In this document: positions 15,688 to 24,719 of the stretch, one piece after another
Numbering within the stretch: position 1 is the first letter of the stretch
Layout of the letters: each line of letters starts with the position of its first letter
Program-made: the position numbers and the translations under genes
Notes under the pieces: model-generated
What the model saw: the letters and a program-made list of their open reading frames with translations, nothing else
What the model was told of the DNA's origin: nothing
Database searches by the model: none
Assembly (NCBI GenBank): GCA_002315495.1
Contig: DCGJ01000167.1
Coordinates: forward strand, 1 to 41,429
Source: Lachnoclostridium sp. UBA1781
Lineage (GTDB): Bacteria; Bacillota; Clostridia; Lachnospirales; Lachnospiraceae
Direction of reading: 5' to 3'
DNA length: 41,429 nucleotides

Positions 15688-17388
15688 TTATCTTTTTGCC
15701 CATTCTCCCGTATCAAGAAAATGCTGCACCGCCACCATCGCCTCATTCAAAATCACGTCAGGATATTCCATCACACGAAGAAGTGCAATCGCATTTTTCG
15801 AGGTAGCTCGTCCGTCCTTTAGCAGATAATCAAAGCGGATATCACCATCCGAAACCGTTTCGCTAAAATGATAATTATCGTATTCCTTCTCGAGTAGCGT
15901 CGTAAGCTCCAAATCATGCGTTGCCGCAAACGCAGCAAAATGCGCATTTGCCATATAACGAAGAATCTCCGTAGACGCGCCGATACGCTCTGCGGTATTC
16001 GTTCCGCGTAGTACTTCGTCCACAAAACAAAGCACCGGAAGTGTCCCCTCTCTTTGATCGAGGATTCGCTTAATGGCTTTTATTTCGACAATATAATAAC
16101 TCTCTCCGGCAAGCAAATCATCCGATAGACTCATCGAGGACAGAATGTGATAGCAACCGGCGGAATAAGACTCCGCACATACCGTGTGGACGGTCTGGGC
16201 CATAATTGCTCCAAGCGCGATGCTGCGAAGGAAAGTCGACTTTCCGGAAGCATTGGAACCGGTTAATAATACAGGTTTTTCCGTTGTCAAATCATTCCGA
16301 ACCGGCTCGGAAATCAGCGGATGTCCGATTGCGGTTATCTTCATTTTGGAGGCCTCGACACGATCCTTTTCGTAACGAAGCTGCGGCACACAGGTGATTG
16401 GTGCCCATTTGCGATAAGAAGCGATGGCAATCGCCATATCGAGACGTCCACAGATGGTAAACATCTCGTGGATCTCCGAGGTATGCTCCGTTATCGTTCG
16501 ATACATCCGATTAAACTTAATCAGATCGATATGCGTCAGGATTCGTACATAGTCAAGTAGCATATCCAGAAGTCCGCCCGTTGCAGTTTTCGGAGCTAAC
16601 AAGCGCATTCCCCGCTGCATCCCGCGAAACGGCTGCGAAAGTTTCTGCAGTTCCTTCATGTCTTCATGAGAATTCACCTTGGAAAGCGTTTGGATGCTCC
16701 GAAGCCACCCTACCGTGTAGCCAAGAACATTCAGATATGGTTCAATTTCGCCCTTTCGCTTCATGTAGGTAATGACATTATAAAGTGCCGTAAGTATCAT
16801 CATAAAGATACTCGGAACAACGAAATCATCATGTCCGAAGCTTCCGAAGATTCCGATACCGATGGCTACAACATACAAAACAAGAGGAATATAATGCTTC
16901 ACATTGGATTCCGCAGGAACATCGGACAGACGCATCAGGTACTTATATACGCTGATTCTCCGAAGCTTTCCCATCGCCAAAAATTCTTTGGCAAATGCTT
17001 CTCGTTCTTCTTTATGTTCGGAAAAATATTGAATTCTATCTTCGCGCTTTTCCAGTTCTCCCGGCTCTGTCTCCGGTCGATGAAGAGCTGCCCAAAGATA
17101 CTCCTCACCCACGGCTGAGTACGTTCCGTTTAAGGTCCAAAACAAACGATCCATATCCAGGTCGTTCCAGGTAATCTCATCGAGGTCACTCTCCCGTTTC
17201 GGCAGGCTCTCGAGATATGCGGAAACATACTTCATACGCTCGATGTTTTCCTCCCTTTTCGGAGGTTTCCCAAAGCTCATCTGTACCCTTCGGATAATCT
17301 CTTTCTTTCGGTTAATTTCATCGGAGATCCCCTTTGCAATCACAAAGAGAAAAAATAATCCGATGATCACAGCTAATTCCCAGTTCAT
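15688..17388 (-). CDS. Membrane-anchored MutS-family ATPase
   Basis: This 566-residue protein has the ATPase half of the MutS family but not the mismatch-reading domain. Walker A TGSNASGKST is at residue 377, Walker B LCFVDEVLRGTN follows, then ATHDLELT. An N-terminal helix (about residues 5-20) and a pair of helices near 175-215 are strongly hydrophobic, so it is probably bound to the cell membrane. The central part (about 240-340) looks like the helical clamp. Such MutS-related proteins occur in many Firmicutes and their function is unknown. The third in-frame start (ATG 17386-17388) is preferred because GGGAG lies 5 nt upstream. It directly precedes rnhA and mutS and probably shares their transcript. 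Confidence 0.85.
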   Translation of the reverse strand: MNWELAVIIGLFFLFVIAKGISDEINRKKEIIRRVQMSFGKPPKREENIERMKYVSAYLESLPKRESDLDEITWNDLDMDRLFWTLNGTYSAVGEEYLWAALHRPETEPGELEKREDRIQYFSEHKEEREAFAKEFLAMGKLRRISVYKYLMRLSDVPAESNVKHYIPLVLYVVAIGIGIFGSFGHDDFVVPSIFMMILTALYNVITYMKRKGEIEPYLNVLGYTVGWLRSIQTLSKVNSHEDMKELQKLSQPFRGMQRGMRLLAPKTATGGLLDMLLDYVRILTHIDLIKFNRMYRTITEHTSEIHEMFTICGRLDMAIAIASYRKWAPITCVPQLRYEKDRVEASKMKITAIGHPLISEPVRNDLTTEKPVLLTGSNASGKSTFLRSIALGAIMAQTVHTVCAESYSAGCYHILSSMSLSDDLLAGESYYIVEIKAIKRILDQREGTLPVLCFVDEVLRGTNTAERIGASTEILRYMANAHFAAFAATHDLELTTLLEKEYDNYHFSETVSDGDIRFDYLLKDGRATSKNAIALLRVMEYPDVILNEAMVAVQHFLDTGEWAKR

Positions 17389-17421
17389 AGGTTCTCCCAT
17401 CACTCCATATAATCACAAGGA

Positions 17422-17448
17422 CCGAGACCGGGATAATCCCAGTCTCGG
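17422..17448 (-). terminator. Strong hairpin after uxuB, possible weak terminator
   Basis: A 12-bp stem with one G-U pair (17422-17433 with 17437-17448) and a 3-nt loop lies 7 nt beyond the uxuB stop. On the minus strand it is followed by TCCTTGTGATT, which is not a good U tract, so it may slow RNA decay or terminate only partly. Confidence 0.55.
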
Positions 17449-17455
17449 CGTGAAA

Positions 17456-19060
17456 TTATGCAGTATATTTCTTTAAGGTTTCACGAATTGCGCCAGGCGC
17501 CCTATAAAGTTCGGAAACCATTCCAACCACCTTGTCATAAAGACCGATTTCACAAAGGTCAACGCCAAATACATCCTTACGGGTATAAAGCTCGCGAAGC
17601 TTGTCATAATCGTTATCGCCACCTAACGTATAATCCGAAACAATCTTCTTCAAATCGTCAAGAAGCGGGTCAGAGCTCTGTGTAAATGCTTCCCCGTTAT
17701 CACCGAGTCCGCTCAGATATCTTGCATAGCCTGCAAGCACCAAAGGAATCAACGTAAGCTTGGAAAGGTCAAGTCCATGTTCCACATAAGCCTTCAGAGT
17801 CTCACCAAATCGAATGGAGAGTTTCTGGCTGGTATCGGTTGCGATTCTCTGCGGTGCATCCGGCATAAACGGATTCGGAAGACGCTTCGTAAGTACTGCC
17901 CCGATAAAATCCTCAGGCTTCAAAATGCCCGGATTCACAACCACCGGCATCGCCTCCACATAGCCCATTTTTGTAATCAGACTGCAAAGCTCAATATCCT
18001 TCATCTCCTCGGAAATGAGGGTATATCCCAGCATACATCCATAGATTGCAAGTGCGGTATGAAGCGGATTCAGACACGTACAAACCTTCATCTTTTCCAC
18101 CTTATCCACGGTCTCGCGGTCGGTGTACAAAACGCCTGCCTTTTCCAGACACGGACGGCCATTCGTGAAGGTATCTTCAATCACGAGATACTCGGTTTCT
18201 TCCGCATTTACAAACGGAGATGTATAGGTATTGCGATTCGTAATAATCAAATCGGTATCCTCGAAGCCGTCCGCAGAAAGCATCTCTACGACCTTCGCAT
18301 CCGGACGTGGGGTAATCTTATCAATCATACTCCACGGATAGGAAACCAGCTTGGAATCCGTCAGATAATCCATAAAGCCTGCTTCACAAACGCCCTTGGA
18401 AATCATAGCCTCGGCATATGCCAAAACGCCCTCTTTTACCTTATCACCGTTATGAGAACAGTTATCCATCGAGGACAAGGTAATCGGTGCCTTACAGGTC
18501 TTGTAACGGGTGTATAACAAAGCTGTTAGCTTGCCCATCATAAGAACAGGCTGAAGTCCACGCTCGCTAAGGTCAGCTTTTGCAACATTCGAAAGATTAC
18601 CGTCCGGGCCCTTTAAGGAATAGCCCTTCTCGGTAATTGTGAAGGTTACCATCTGAAGCGACGGATTCGCAAAAATCTCCTCAAGACGCTTCCAATCCAC
18701 AAAGGAATAATCCGCACGAAGGGACTCGGCGATGGAGCCTACGACCTTCTTTTCCACAGTTCCATCAGACTTTAATACTGCAAGTAAAGACAGATTATCG
18801 TACGGCTGATAAGCCTTTTCGATAATTTCATAATCAAAGCCCTCGGCAACAATCACACCGGTATCCATAGCGCCCTGATTCAACAAATCTTCCAATAAAG
18901 CGGCAGGAAAAGCACGGAAGATATTGCCTGCTCCAAAGTGAAGCCAGGTCGGATTGGCCTTGGTCTTCGCAATCATTGCTTCACGGTCGTAGGAAGGAAT
19001 CTGATATCCCTTTTCGGTAAAAGCGGCCGTTTCCTTTTTTGTGATGTCAACTAATCTCAT
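17456..19060 (-). CDS. uxuB: Fructuronate reductase (mannitol dehydrogenase family)
   Basis: The 534-residue product belongs to the long-chain mannitol dehydrogenase family: N-terminal NAD-binding motif LHFGAGNIFRAF near residue 40, central SSMDNCSHNGDKV, and the catalytic Lys-Asn-His set in KMKVCTCLNPLHTALA. Next to uxuA the expected reaction is reversible NADH-dependent reduction of D-fructuronate to D-mannonate, feeding UxuA. The true start is the ATG at 19058-19060, which overlaps the uxuA stop in an ATGA quadruplet. A plain mannitol or tagaturonate dehydrogenase is the alternative, but context favours UxuB. Confidence 0.93.
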   Translation of the reverse strand: MRLVDITKKETAAFTEKGYQIPSYDREAMIAKTKANPTWLHFGAGNIFRAFPAALLEDLLNQGAMDTGVIVAEGFDYEIIEKAYQPYDNLSLLAVLKSDGTVEKKVVGSIAESLRADYSFVDWKRLEEIFANPSLQMVTFTITEKGYSLKGPDGNLSNVAKADLSERGLQPVLMMGKLTALLYTRYKTCKAPITLSSMDNCSHNGDKVKEGVLAYAEAMISKGVCEAGFMDYLTDSKLVSYPWSMIDKITPRPDAKVVEMLSADGFEDTDLIITNRNTYTSPFVNAEETEYLVIEDTFTNGRPCLEKAGVLYTDRETVDKVEKMKVCTCLNPLHTALAIYGCMLGYTLISEEMKDIELCSLITKMGYVEAMPVVVNPGILKPEDFIGAVLTKRLPNPFMPDAPQRIATDTSQKLSIRFGETLKAYVEHGLDLSKLTLIPLVLAGYARYLSGLGDNGEAFTQSSDPLLDDLKKIVSDYTLGGDNDYDKLRELYTRKDVFGVDLCEIGLYDKVVGMVSELYRAPGAIRETLKKYTA

Positions 19061-20124
19061 GACTTCTTTATTGCCTCCCACAAGCCGTTAATATATGCTA
19101 CACCAAGCGCACGGTCATAAAGACCATATCCCGGTCTTGCCTGCTCACCCCAGATCATTCTTCCGTGGTCAGGACGGGTAATTCCCTCAAAGCCGATATC
19201 GGAAAGGGCCTTTACAATCTCATACATATCAAAGGTTCCGTCAGAGGACAGGTGACTGCTCTCATGGAATACACCCGGTGCTTCAAACTTAATGTTACGA
19301 AGATGTGCAAAGTGAATACGTGGAGCAATCTTCGGATTACGAATGACCTGCGGAAGGTTGTTCTCAAGGTTTGAACCAAGGGAACCCGTGCAAAGTGTAA
19401 AGCCGTTATACGGACTGTCATTCAGGCTTGCAATACGCTCGAGGTTCTTCTCGCTGATTACAATACGCGGAAGTCCGAAAACACTCCAGGCCGGATCATC
19501 CGGATGAACCGCCATTTTAATCTGATATTTCTCACAGGTTGGCATAATACCATCGAGGAAGTATTTGAAATTGTTCATCAAATCTTCTGCGGTAACGCCC
19601 TTATACTTTTCGAAAAGCTCCTTGATTTCGTCCTTTCTCTCCGGCTCCCAGCCAGGAAGAATGAAACCGCCGGACGCATTTTCCATACGCTCAAACATCG
19701 TATTCGGGTCAATTCCGTCAATTAAGTTGGAATCGTAAGCGAGTGCATTGGAGCCATCCGGAAGTGGCTGTGCCAGATCGGTTCTGGTCCAGTCAAAAAT
19801 CGGCATAAAGTTATAGCAAACCATGTGAATATCGTTCTGTCCACAAGCCTCCAACGACTTACAGTAATTCTTGATATACATATCTCTCGTATCTGCACCG
19901 AGCTTGATATCCTCGTGAACATTGATACTCTCAATACCGAGAAGCTTAAGACCTGCAGCCTCAACCTCATCCTTTAATTCCTTCACCTGCTCATAGGTCC
20001 ATGCAACACCGCAAGGCACCTTATGAAGGGAAGAAATAACACCGGTTACACCCGGAATCTGACGAATCTGCTCCAGAGTAACACTGTCCATGTCCTTGCC
20101 ATACCAGCGTAAGGTCATATCCAT
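19057..20124 (-). CDS. uxuA: Mannonate dehydratase
   Basis: This 355-residue enzyme dehydrates D-mannonate to 2-keto-3-deoxy-D-gluconate. Family signatures are MTLRWYGKD at the N-terminus, MVCYNFMPIFDWTRTDL near residue 100, and the metal-site elements MAVHPDDPAWSVFG, LCTGSLGSN, HFAHLRN and RPDHGRMIWGE (His, Cys, His and Asp ligands of Mn/Fe). The length fits the UxuA family. The start has AGGAGGG upstream, 35 nt after the alpha-glucuronidase gene. It is translationally coupled to uxuB by a 4-nt overlap. The KDG kinase and aldolase needed next are not in the window, nor is the isomerase UxaC. Confidence 0.97.
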   Translation of the reverse strand: MDMTLRWYGKDMDSVTLEQIRQIPGVTGVISSLHKVPCGVAWTYEQVKELKDEVEAAGLKLLGIESINVHEDIKLGADTRDMYIKNYCKSLEACGQNDIHMVCYNFMPIFDWTRTDLAQPLPDGSNALAYDSNLIDGIDPNTMFERMENASGGFILPGWEPERKDEIKELFEKYKGVTAEDLMNNFKYFLDGIMPTCEKYQIKMAVHPDDPAWSVFGLPRIVISEKNLERIASLNDSPYNGFTLCTGSLGSNLENNLPQVIRNPKIAPRIHFAHLRNIKFEAPGVFHESSHLSSDGTFDMYEIVKALSDIGFEGITRPDHGRMIWGEQARPGYGLYDRALGVAYINGLWEAIKKS

Positions 20125-20159
20125 AATAAAAACCCTCCTATATTGTGATTAGTCTCGTA

Positions 20160-22109
20160 CTAATCGAATATTTTTCTTCCCTTCTCATCCGGAATCTCCG
20201 TAATCCGGTGGAAGTATGTATTCACGCGGTCTCTCCATTCGACCGCATTGAGAAGCTGCATCGAGAATCGCTCACGAAGACGTGTGTATCTCTCCGGCTC
20301 GATCTTCTCCTGTACCGATTCCAGCAAGGCAATCATCTGCTCCACCTCTTCCACGCCTTCAAAATGCGTGTCATAGATATACTGAAGCACCGTCCTTCCA
20401 TCCCTTAACCGATGACTGTACGGTACTCTGTGGAAGAATAATAAAAGCTCCTCCGGTGTCGTCTCAACCTTCTCGTACATTGCTTTATTCGCACCGAGAT
20501 ACTGCGTACTGTAACCGGTTCCGGAGGAATTTCTCTCTACACCGATTGCGCTGTGACTGGCCCTGTGATAGGTGCCCCAACGATCGTACTCATAGCCCTC
20601 AACATTGACGCCATAGTGATGGTTTGGATTCACCATCCACCCAATGCCAAGCGGTGCCGTATATTTCTCATAAGTCGTTGTGGACTGAAGAAGTATGGTC
20701 GTAAGTGCTGCCATCGCCTTCTTGCCGCATTTGCCATAAGCTTCCTTCACAAAGTCTTCGGCAATTTCTTCCGGCGTAAGCTCGGGATCAAAGGAAATGC
20801 GGCCGAAGCCATACCAGTTAGCCTGTGCCAGATCGTGTCCGCACCAGTTTTCATCGGTACCTGTATTGGCCACCGCACACATACCGCCTATCGTCTGACC
20901 AAACGTCTTTCCGGTAATAATATCCTTTACTTTATCGTCCGTTTCCTTCGCGCAGGTCTTAAACTCGAGCACCTGCTTCCAAATCGGAACCAGATAACAG
21001 CAGTCCTTCTGCTGACCGGTATATTCCTGTGCCGCCTGCACTTCAAGCATCTGGTTCGTCTTAGTAAGTCCGCCAAAAAGTGGAGAAACCGGCTCGCGCA
21101 CCTGAAAATCCATCGGACCGTTCTTAATCTGCAGGATGACATTATCGCTAAACTGTCCGTCGAGTGGCATAAAGTTATCATACCCTGCTCTCGCACGATC
21201 TACCGTCTGATCACGCCAATCCTGCTGACAGTTATATACAAAACATCGCCAAATGATAACACCACCAAAAGGCGCAACCGCTTCAGCGAGCATATTCGCC
21301 CCGTCGGCATGGGTTCTGCCATAGCTAAATGGCCCCGGTCTTCCCTCGGAGTCCGCCTTTACAAGAAAACCTCCGAAATTCGGAATGGTCTTATAGATTA
21401 GTTCCGCTTTTTTTCGCCACCATTTGCGAACCTTCGGGTCTAACGGATCCGCCGTCTCCAATCCTCCGTTCGTCATCGGTGCCGCAAAATTTACACTTAA
21501 AAAGATCTTGATTCCATAATCCGCAAACAGATCCGCGATACTCTTGACCTTCAGCAAATGCTTCAAATCGATCAGGTATGTAGCTTCTCCGCGAACATTG
21601 ACATTATTTAAGACCGTTCCGTTAATTCCCACACTTGCACATAATCTTGCATATGCCTTCAGTCTCTTGTGATCATGTACCTTTTCGTCCTTAAAGAATA
21701 ACGAATTGCCTGCGTAGCCACGTTCAATGCTTCCGTCCATATTGTCCCAGTGGTTTAGCATACGAAGCGGACAAGCCGGAATCTTTGTCTCCTCAAAGGC
21801 CTCAGAAACATGTAATTTTCCGGTTCTTGCAGCACGAATCAGCGCAAATACACCATAAAGGATACCGACATCCGAACCGCCATATACGAAGAAGCTTTCC
21901 TTTACAACCTGCAAACGATAGCCTTCCTTCGGAAGCTCGGAATCCACCTTCAGGGTAAATGCCGCATTTTCCGGAAAGATACGAACATCCTTCTTTAATT
22001 CTTCAATGGCATTCTCCAGAATGGGACTTTTCTTACACTTGATTTCTAAGGATAGTTTTTCCTTCGGTTTGTCTTTTCCGTACCGAAGCCAAGCCTGATC
22101 ATAGCCCAT
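20160..22109 (-). CDS. aguA: Alpha-glucuronidase, GH67
   Basis: The 649-residue enzyme removes (4-O-methyl)-glucuronic acid from the non-reducing end of aldouronic acids released from glucuronoxylan. GH67 signatures are LRMLNHWDNMDGSIERGYAG near residue 115, SVNFAAP, GGFLVKADSEGRPGP near 250 with the Asp and Glu of the active site, and DGQFSDNVILQIKNGPMDF further on. There is no signal peptide, so it is cytoplasmic and depends on uptake of the aldouronic acid. The gene starts only 2 nt after the SH3b gene, with GGGGG as ribosome site overlapping that stop, and is followed by uxuA-uxuB, which use the released glucuronate after isomerisation. Confidence 0.96.
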   Translation of the reverse strand: MGYDQAWLRYGKDKPKEKLSLEIKCKKSPILENAIEELKKDVRIFPENAAFTLKVDSELPKEGYRLQVVKESFFVYGGSDVGILYGVFALIRAARTGKLHVSEAFEETKIPACPLRMLNHWDNMDGSIERGYAGNSLFFKDEKVHDHKRLKAYARLCASVGINGTVLNNVNVRGEATYLIDLKHLLKVKSIADLFADYGIKIFLSVNFAAPMTNGGLETADPLDPKVRKWWRKKAELIYKTIPNFGGFLVKADSEGRPGPFSYGRTHADGANMLAEAVAPFGGVIIWRCFVYNCQQDWRDQTVDRARAGYDNFMPLDGQFSDNVILQIKNGPMDFQVREPVSPLFGGLTKTNQMLEVQAAQEYTGQQKDCCYLVPIWKQVLEFKTCAKETDDKVKDIITGKTFGQTIGGMCAVANTGTDENWCGHDLAQANWYGFGRISFDPELTPEEIAEDFVKEAYGKCGKKAMAALTTILLQSTTTYEKYTAPLGIGWMVNPNHHYGVNVEGYEYDRWGTYHRASHSAIGVERNSSGTGYSTQYLGANKAMYEKVETTPEELLLFFHRVPYSHRLRDGRTVLQYIYDTHFEGVEEVEQMIALLESVQEKIEPERYTRLRERFSMQLLNAVEWRDRVNTYFHRITEIPDEKGRKIFD

Positions 22110-22111
22110 AA

Positions 22112-23035
22112 TTAACCCCCGTTATACGCGCTTCCAACCGGGAAGGAACAGGTGATATCCACCTTTCCTGCGGCAAGATACGCGCTTTTGTTATCAAACG
22201 AAATCTCAACCCATAACGGCGCATCCGGGTCCTCACTGAACACAATCGGATTCGTAACCGTATAGGTATGCCCCTTTTCCACTTCCTTTAAGGTATTACT
22301 TTCCGTCGTTGTCGCTGCGGAACGAATATTGACATTTGCTGTCGTCGTTGCCTTTCGAATGACATACTTCTTGGCAAGCTCCTTCGCGCGATCCCCGGTA
22401 ATCAGATACTTATATCGGCAATAACCGGTAATACTTCCCGTTTTTATCTTGGCCCATTCGCCCTCCACGCTTAACACCGTGCAGGAATCCATTGGCTTCA
22501 TGATACCGATTTGCTCCGCATCCCATTTTCCGGACACGCGCACGCTTAACGACTCCTCAACATCCGCAAAGGCAAGGTTTTCCGGTATCTCGAGTTTGGA
22601 AAATGCTTCATACTTTGCCCGCATTTCCTCATCGAGAGACGCCAAAATCTCCTGCTCCTTCTCCGTTAAGCCACTGGTTTCCTCCGGTGAATCCGTAGAA
22701 GTGGCATCCGTTGAGGTTGGCTCATCCGTAACGGTAGAAGCATCCGGATCGGTATCCGGTCCATCCGTAACATCTCCGGTCTCTACCGTGTCCGTAATCA
22801 CGGCCGGCTCCGTCGGAATCGGAGAAGGCGTTAGCGAGGTCACCGCAATGACGGTACTTCCGTCCACGACGGTGCCGTCATCCAAAACGGTCGGAAGCTT
22901 ATGCTCCCCCTCAGGATATGTCTGGCTCGAATTCTTCTTCAGCGGATTCCACAAAAGCAGAAGAACCAATACAACGACTCCAAGAATTTCGGCACAAACC
23001 AAAATTAGATTTTTCTTAGATTCCTTTTCTTTCAT
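22112..23035 (-). CDS. Membrane-anchored protein with two SH3b-like domains
   Basis: The 307-residue product starts with a basic MKEKESKKN segment, one membrane helix (about residues 10-29), then a low-complexity Thr/Asp/Pro/Ser/Glu-rich linker to about 120 that should span the cell wall. A short helical segment follows (LTEKEQEILASLDEEMRAKYEAF). Two SH3b-like domains lie at about 165-215 (LSVRVSGKWDAEQIG, WAKIKTGSITGYCRYKYL) and 230-300 (ANVNIRSAATTTESNTLKEV, WVEISFDNKSAYLAAGKV). SH3b domains often bind peptidoglycan. No catalytic domain is seen, so it is probably a wall-binding or scaffold protein. GTG at 23036-23038 just before the ATG is an alternative start. It lies 16 nt after gpsA and 2 nt before the GH67 gene. 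Confidence 0.75.
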   Translation of the reverse strand: MKEKESKKNLILVCAEILGVVVLVLLLLWNPLKKNSSQTYPEGEHKLPTVLDDGTVVDGSTVIAVTSLTPSPIPTEPAVITDTVETGDVTDGPDTDPDASTVTDEPTSTDATSTDSPEETSGLTEKEQEILASLDEEMRAKYEAFSKLEIPENLAFADVEESLSVRVSGKWDAEQIGIMKPMDSCTVLSVEGEWAKIKTGSITGYCRYKYLITGDRAKELAKKYVIRKATTTANVNIRSAATTTESNTLKEVEKGHTYTVTNPIVFSEDPDAPLWVEISFDNKSAYLAAGKVDITCSFPVGSAYNGG

Positions 23036-23051
23036 CACTCTCTACAGCGAT

Positions 23052-24050
23052 TTACTTCTTGTACTCACTTACCGCATCTCTGGTAAATAAGGCAACAAGA
23101 GATTCCTTCGCCGGCTTATCTTCAAATAAGACTTTATTCACTTCATCCACAATCGGCATCTCCACGCCGTACTTCTCTGCAAGTTTCTTAGCAGCCTTTG
23201 CGCAGAAAACACCTTCCACGACCTGCTTTACTTCATCCATTGCTTCCTTCGTTGTCATTCCCTGACCAATCAGATAACCTGCATTGTGGTTTCTGGAATG
23301 TGTGCTGGTACAGGTAACAATCAGGTCACCGACACCGGAAAGACCAAGGAAGGTCTCCGGCTGACCGCCCATTTTCACACCAAGACGACAAATCTCAGCG
23401 ATACCACGAGTCATCAAAGCAGCCTTGGTATTGTCTCCATATCCAAGTCCGTCCACGCAGCCTGCAGCCAGTGCAATGACATTCTTTAAGGAACCGCCGA
23501 GCTCAATACCGATGACATCATTGCTGGTGTAGATACGGAAGAAATCGTTCATAAAGGCCTTCTGGATAAATGCAGCATCCTTCTGATCCTCGGAACCAAC
23601 CACAATCGCAGTCGGAATGTTACGGCTAACCTCTTCTGCATGGCTAGGACCGGAAAGCACGGCTACACGTGCCTGCGGAAGCTCATCACCAATAACCTCG
23701 GTAAGCGTCATAAGGGTTGCCTCTTCGATACCCTTACCAACATTTACAATAATCTGGCCTTCACGAATCTTATCCTTTAATTTTGCTGCCACACTACGAA
23801 CAAACGGAGAAGCCACAGCAAACACCAAAAGGTCCTTTTCGCGAACTGCCTCATCAAGATCCGTGGTCAACTTAACCTCCTCCGGCATCTCTGCACCCGG
23901 AAGATTCGGAATGGTTTTACGGTCTGACGAAAGTGCGTCAATTTCCTTTGCAACTGCGGACCAGAGGGTCACCTCATGTCCGTTCTTAGCAAGCTGAATG
24001 GTTAATGCGGTACCCCAGGTACCGGCTCCAAGTACACCAACTTTAATCAT
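23052..24050 (-). CDS. gpsA: Glycerol-3-phosphate dehydrogenase (NAD(P)+)
   Basis: This 332-residue cytoplasmic enzyme reduces dihydroxyacetone phosphate to sn-glycerol 3-phosphate for phospholipid synthesis. The Rossmann motif GVLGAGTWGTALT opens the protein; FAVASPFVR, VLSGPSHAEEV, the catalytic Lys in IELGGSLKNVIALAAG and the SRNHNAGYLIGQG segment follow. The ATG at 24048-24050 is preferred: AAGGAT lies upstream and the protein then begins MIKVGVLG as in the family; an earlier in-frame ATG (24069-24071) directly follows the plsY stop. With plsY next to it, this is the common plsY-gpsA pair that makes and acylates glycerol 3-phosphate. Confidence 0.97.
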   Translation of the reverse strand: MIKVGVLGAGTWGTALTIQLAKNGHEVTLWSAVAKEIDALSSDRKTIPNLPGAEMPEEVKLTTDLDEAVREKDLLVFAVASPFVRSVAAKLKDKIREGQIIVNVGKGIEEATLMTLTEVIGDELPQARVAVLSGPSHAEEVSRNIPTAIVVGSEDQKDAAFIQKAFMNDFFRIYTSNDVIGIELGGSLKNVIALAAGCVDGLGYGDNTKAALMTRGIAEICRLGVKMGGQPETFLGLSGVGDLIVTCTSTHSRNHNAGYLIGQGMTTKEAMDEVKQVVEGVFCAKAAKKLAEKYGVEMPIVDEVNKVLFEDKPAKESLVALFTRDAVSEYKK

Positions 24051-24071
24051 GTTACAATCCTTTCTCGCCAT

Positions 24072-24719
24072 TTACTGAGCGTCAGAGATATCCTTCTTTG
24101 CCTTTTGGCCGAATTTGTTCTCGGTACCGTTCAACAATCTCTTAATGTTCTCCCGATGGGTATAAAAGCCCGATGCGGTAAACAAAAGTCCGACCAAAAT
24201 CATCGGCCAGTAATACAGATTATCCAGATAACGAACCGCAATCCAGAGCGGGTACATACATACCACAAACATAGAGCCTACGGAAACATATCCGGTGGTT
24301 ACAACAACACCTGCAAAAATCGGTGCAAACAGGAAAAAGCTCCAATCGGTGGAAACCATTGCACCACCGGTACTTGCAATTCCTTTGCCGCCCTTAAAAT
24401 GCAGCGCAACCGGATAACAGTGTCCAAGCACTCCGCCAAACCCGATAATCTCGCACATAAGAGGTGCAAATTCTCTACCCCCGAAAATCAGGAAGCGAAC
24501 AATAATTGCCGGAAGAAACACCTTTAAGAAGTCTCCTACCAATACGATGGCGCCGGCCTTCTTTCCAAGCGTACGAAGGGTATTGGTTGCACCTAAATTG
24601 CCACTTCCATGCTCTCTGATATCAATGTTATAGAAATATTTACCGACAATATACGCTGTGTTCAGATTACCACAGAGGTAACCTACAACCAGACACAGCA
24701 CCACATTCATTATACTCAT
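24072..24719 (-). CDS. plsY: Acyl-phosphate:glycerol-3-phosphate acyltransferase PlsY
   Basis: The 215-residue membrane enzyme transfers an acyl group from acyl phosphate to position 1 of glycerol 3-phosphate. The conserved loops are visible: GSGNLGATNTLRTLGKKAG near residue 40, GHCYPVALHFKGGKGIA near 100 and the later cytoplasmic loop ending in HRENIKRLLNG. About five to six hydrophobic segments are present. The start overlaps the der stop by 4 nt (ATGA), so the two are translationally coupled; gpsA follows directly. Confidence 0.97.
   Translation of the reverse strand: MSIMNVVLCLVVGYLCGNLNTAYIVGKYFYNIDIREHGSGNLGATNTLRTLGKKAGAIVLVGDFLKVFLPAIIVRFLIFGGREFAPLMCEIIGFGGVLGHCYPVALHFKGGKGIASTGGAMVSTDWSFFLFAPIFAGVVVTTGYVSVGSMFVVCMYPLWIAVRYLDNLYYWPMILVGLLFTASGFYTHRENIKRLLNGTENKFGQKAKKDISDAQ

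Noticed and set aside
20553..21401. 282-codon plus-strand frame opposite the GH67 gene
   Set aside because: The minus strand encodes all GH67 signatures across the same stretch; the plus frame has no ribosome site.
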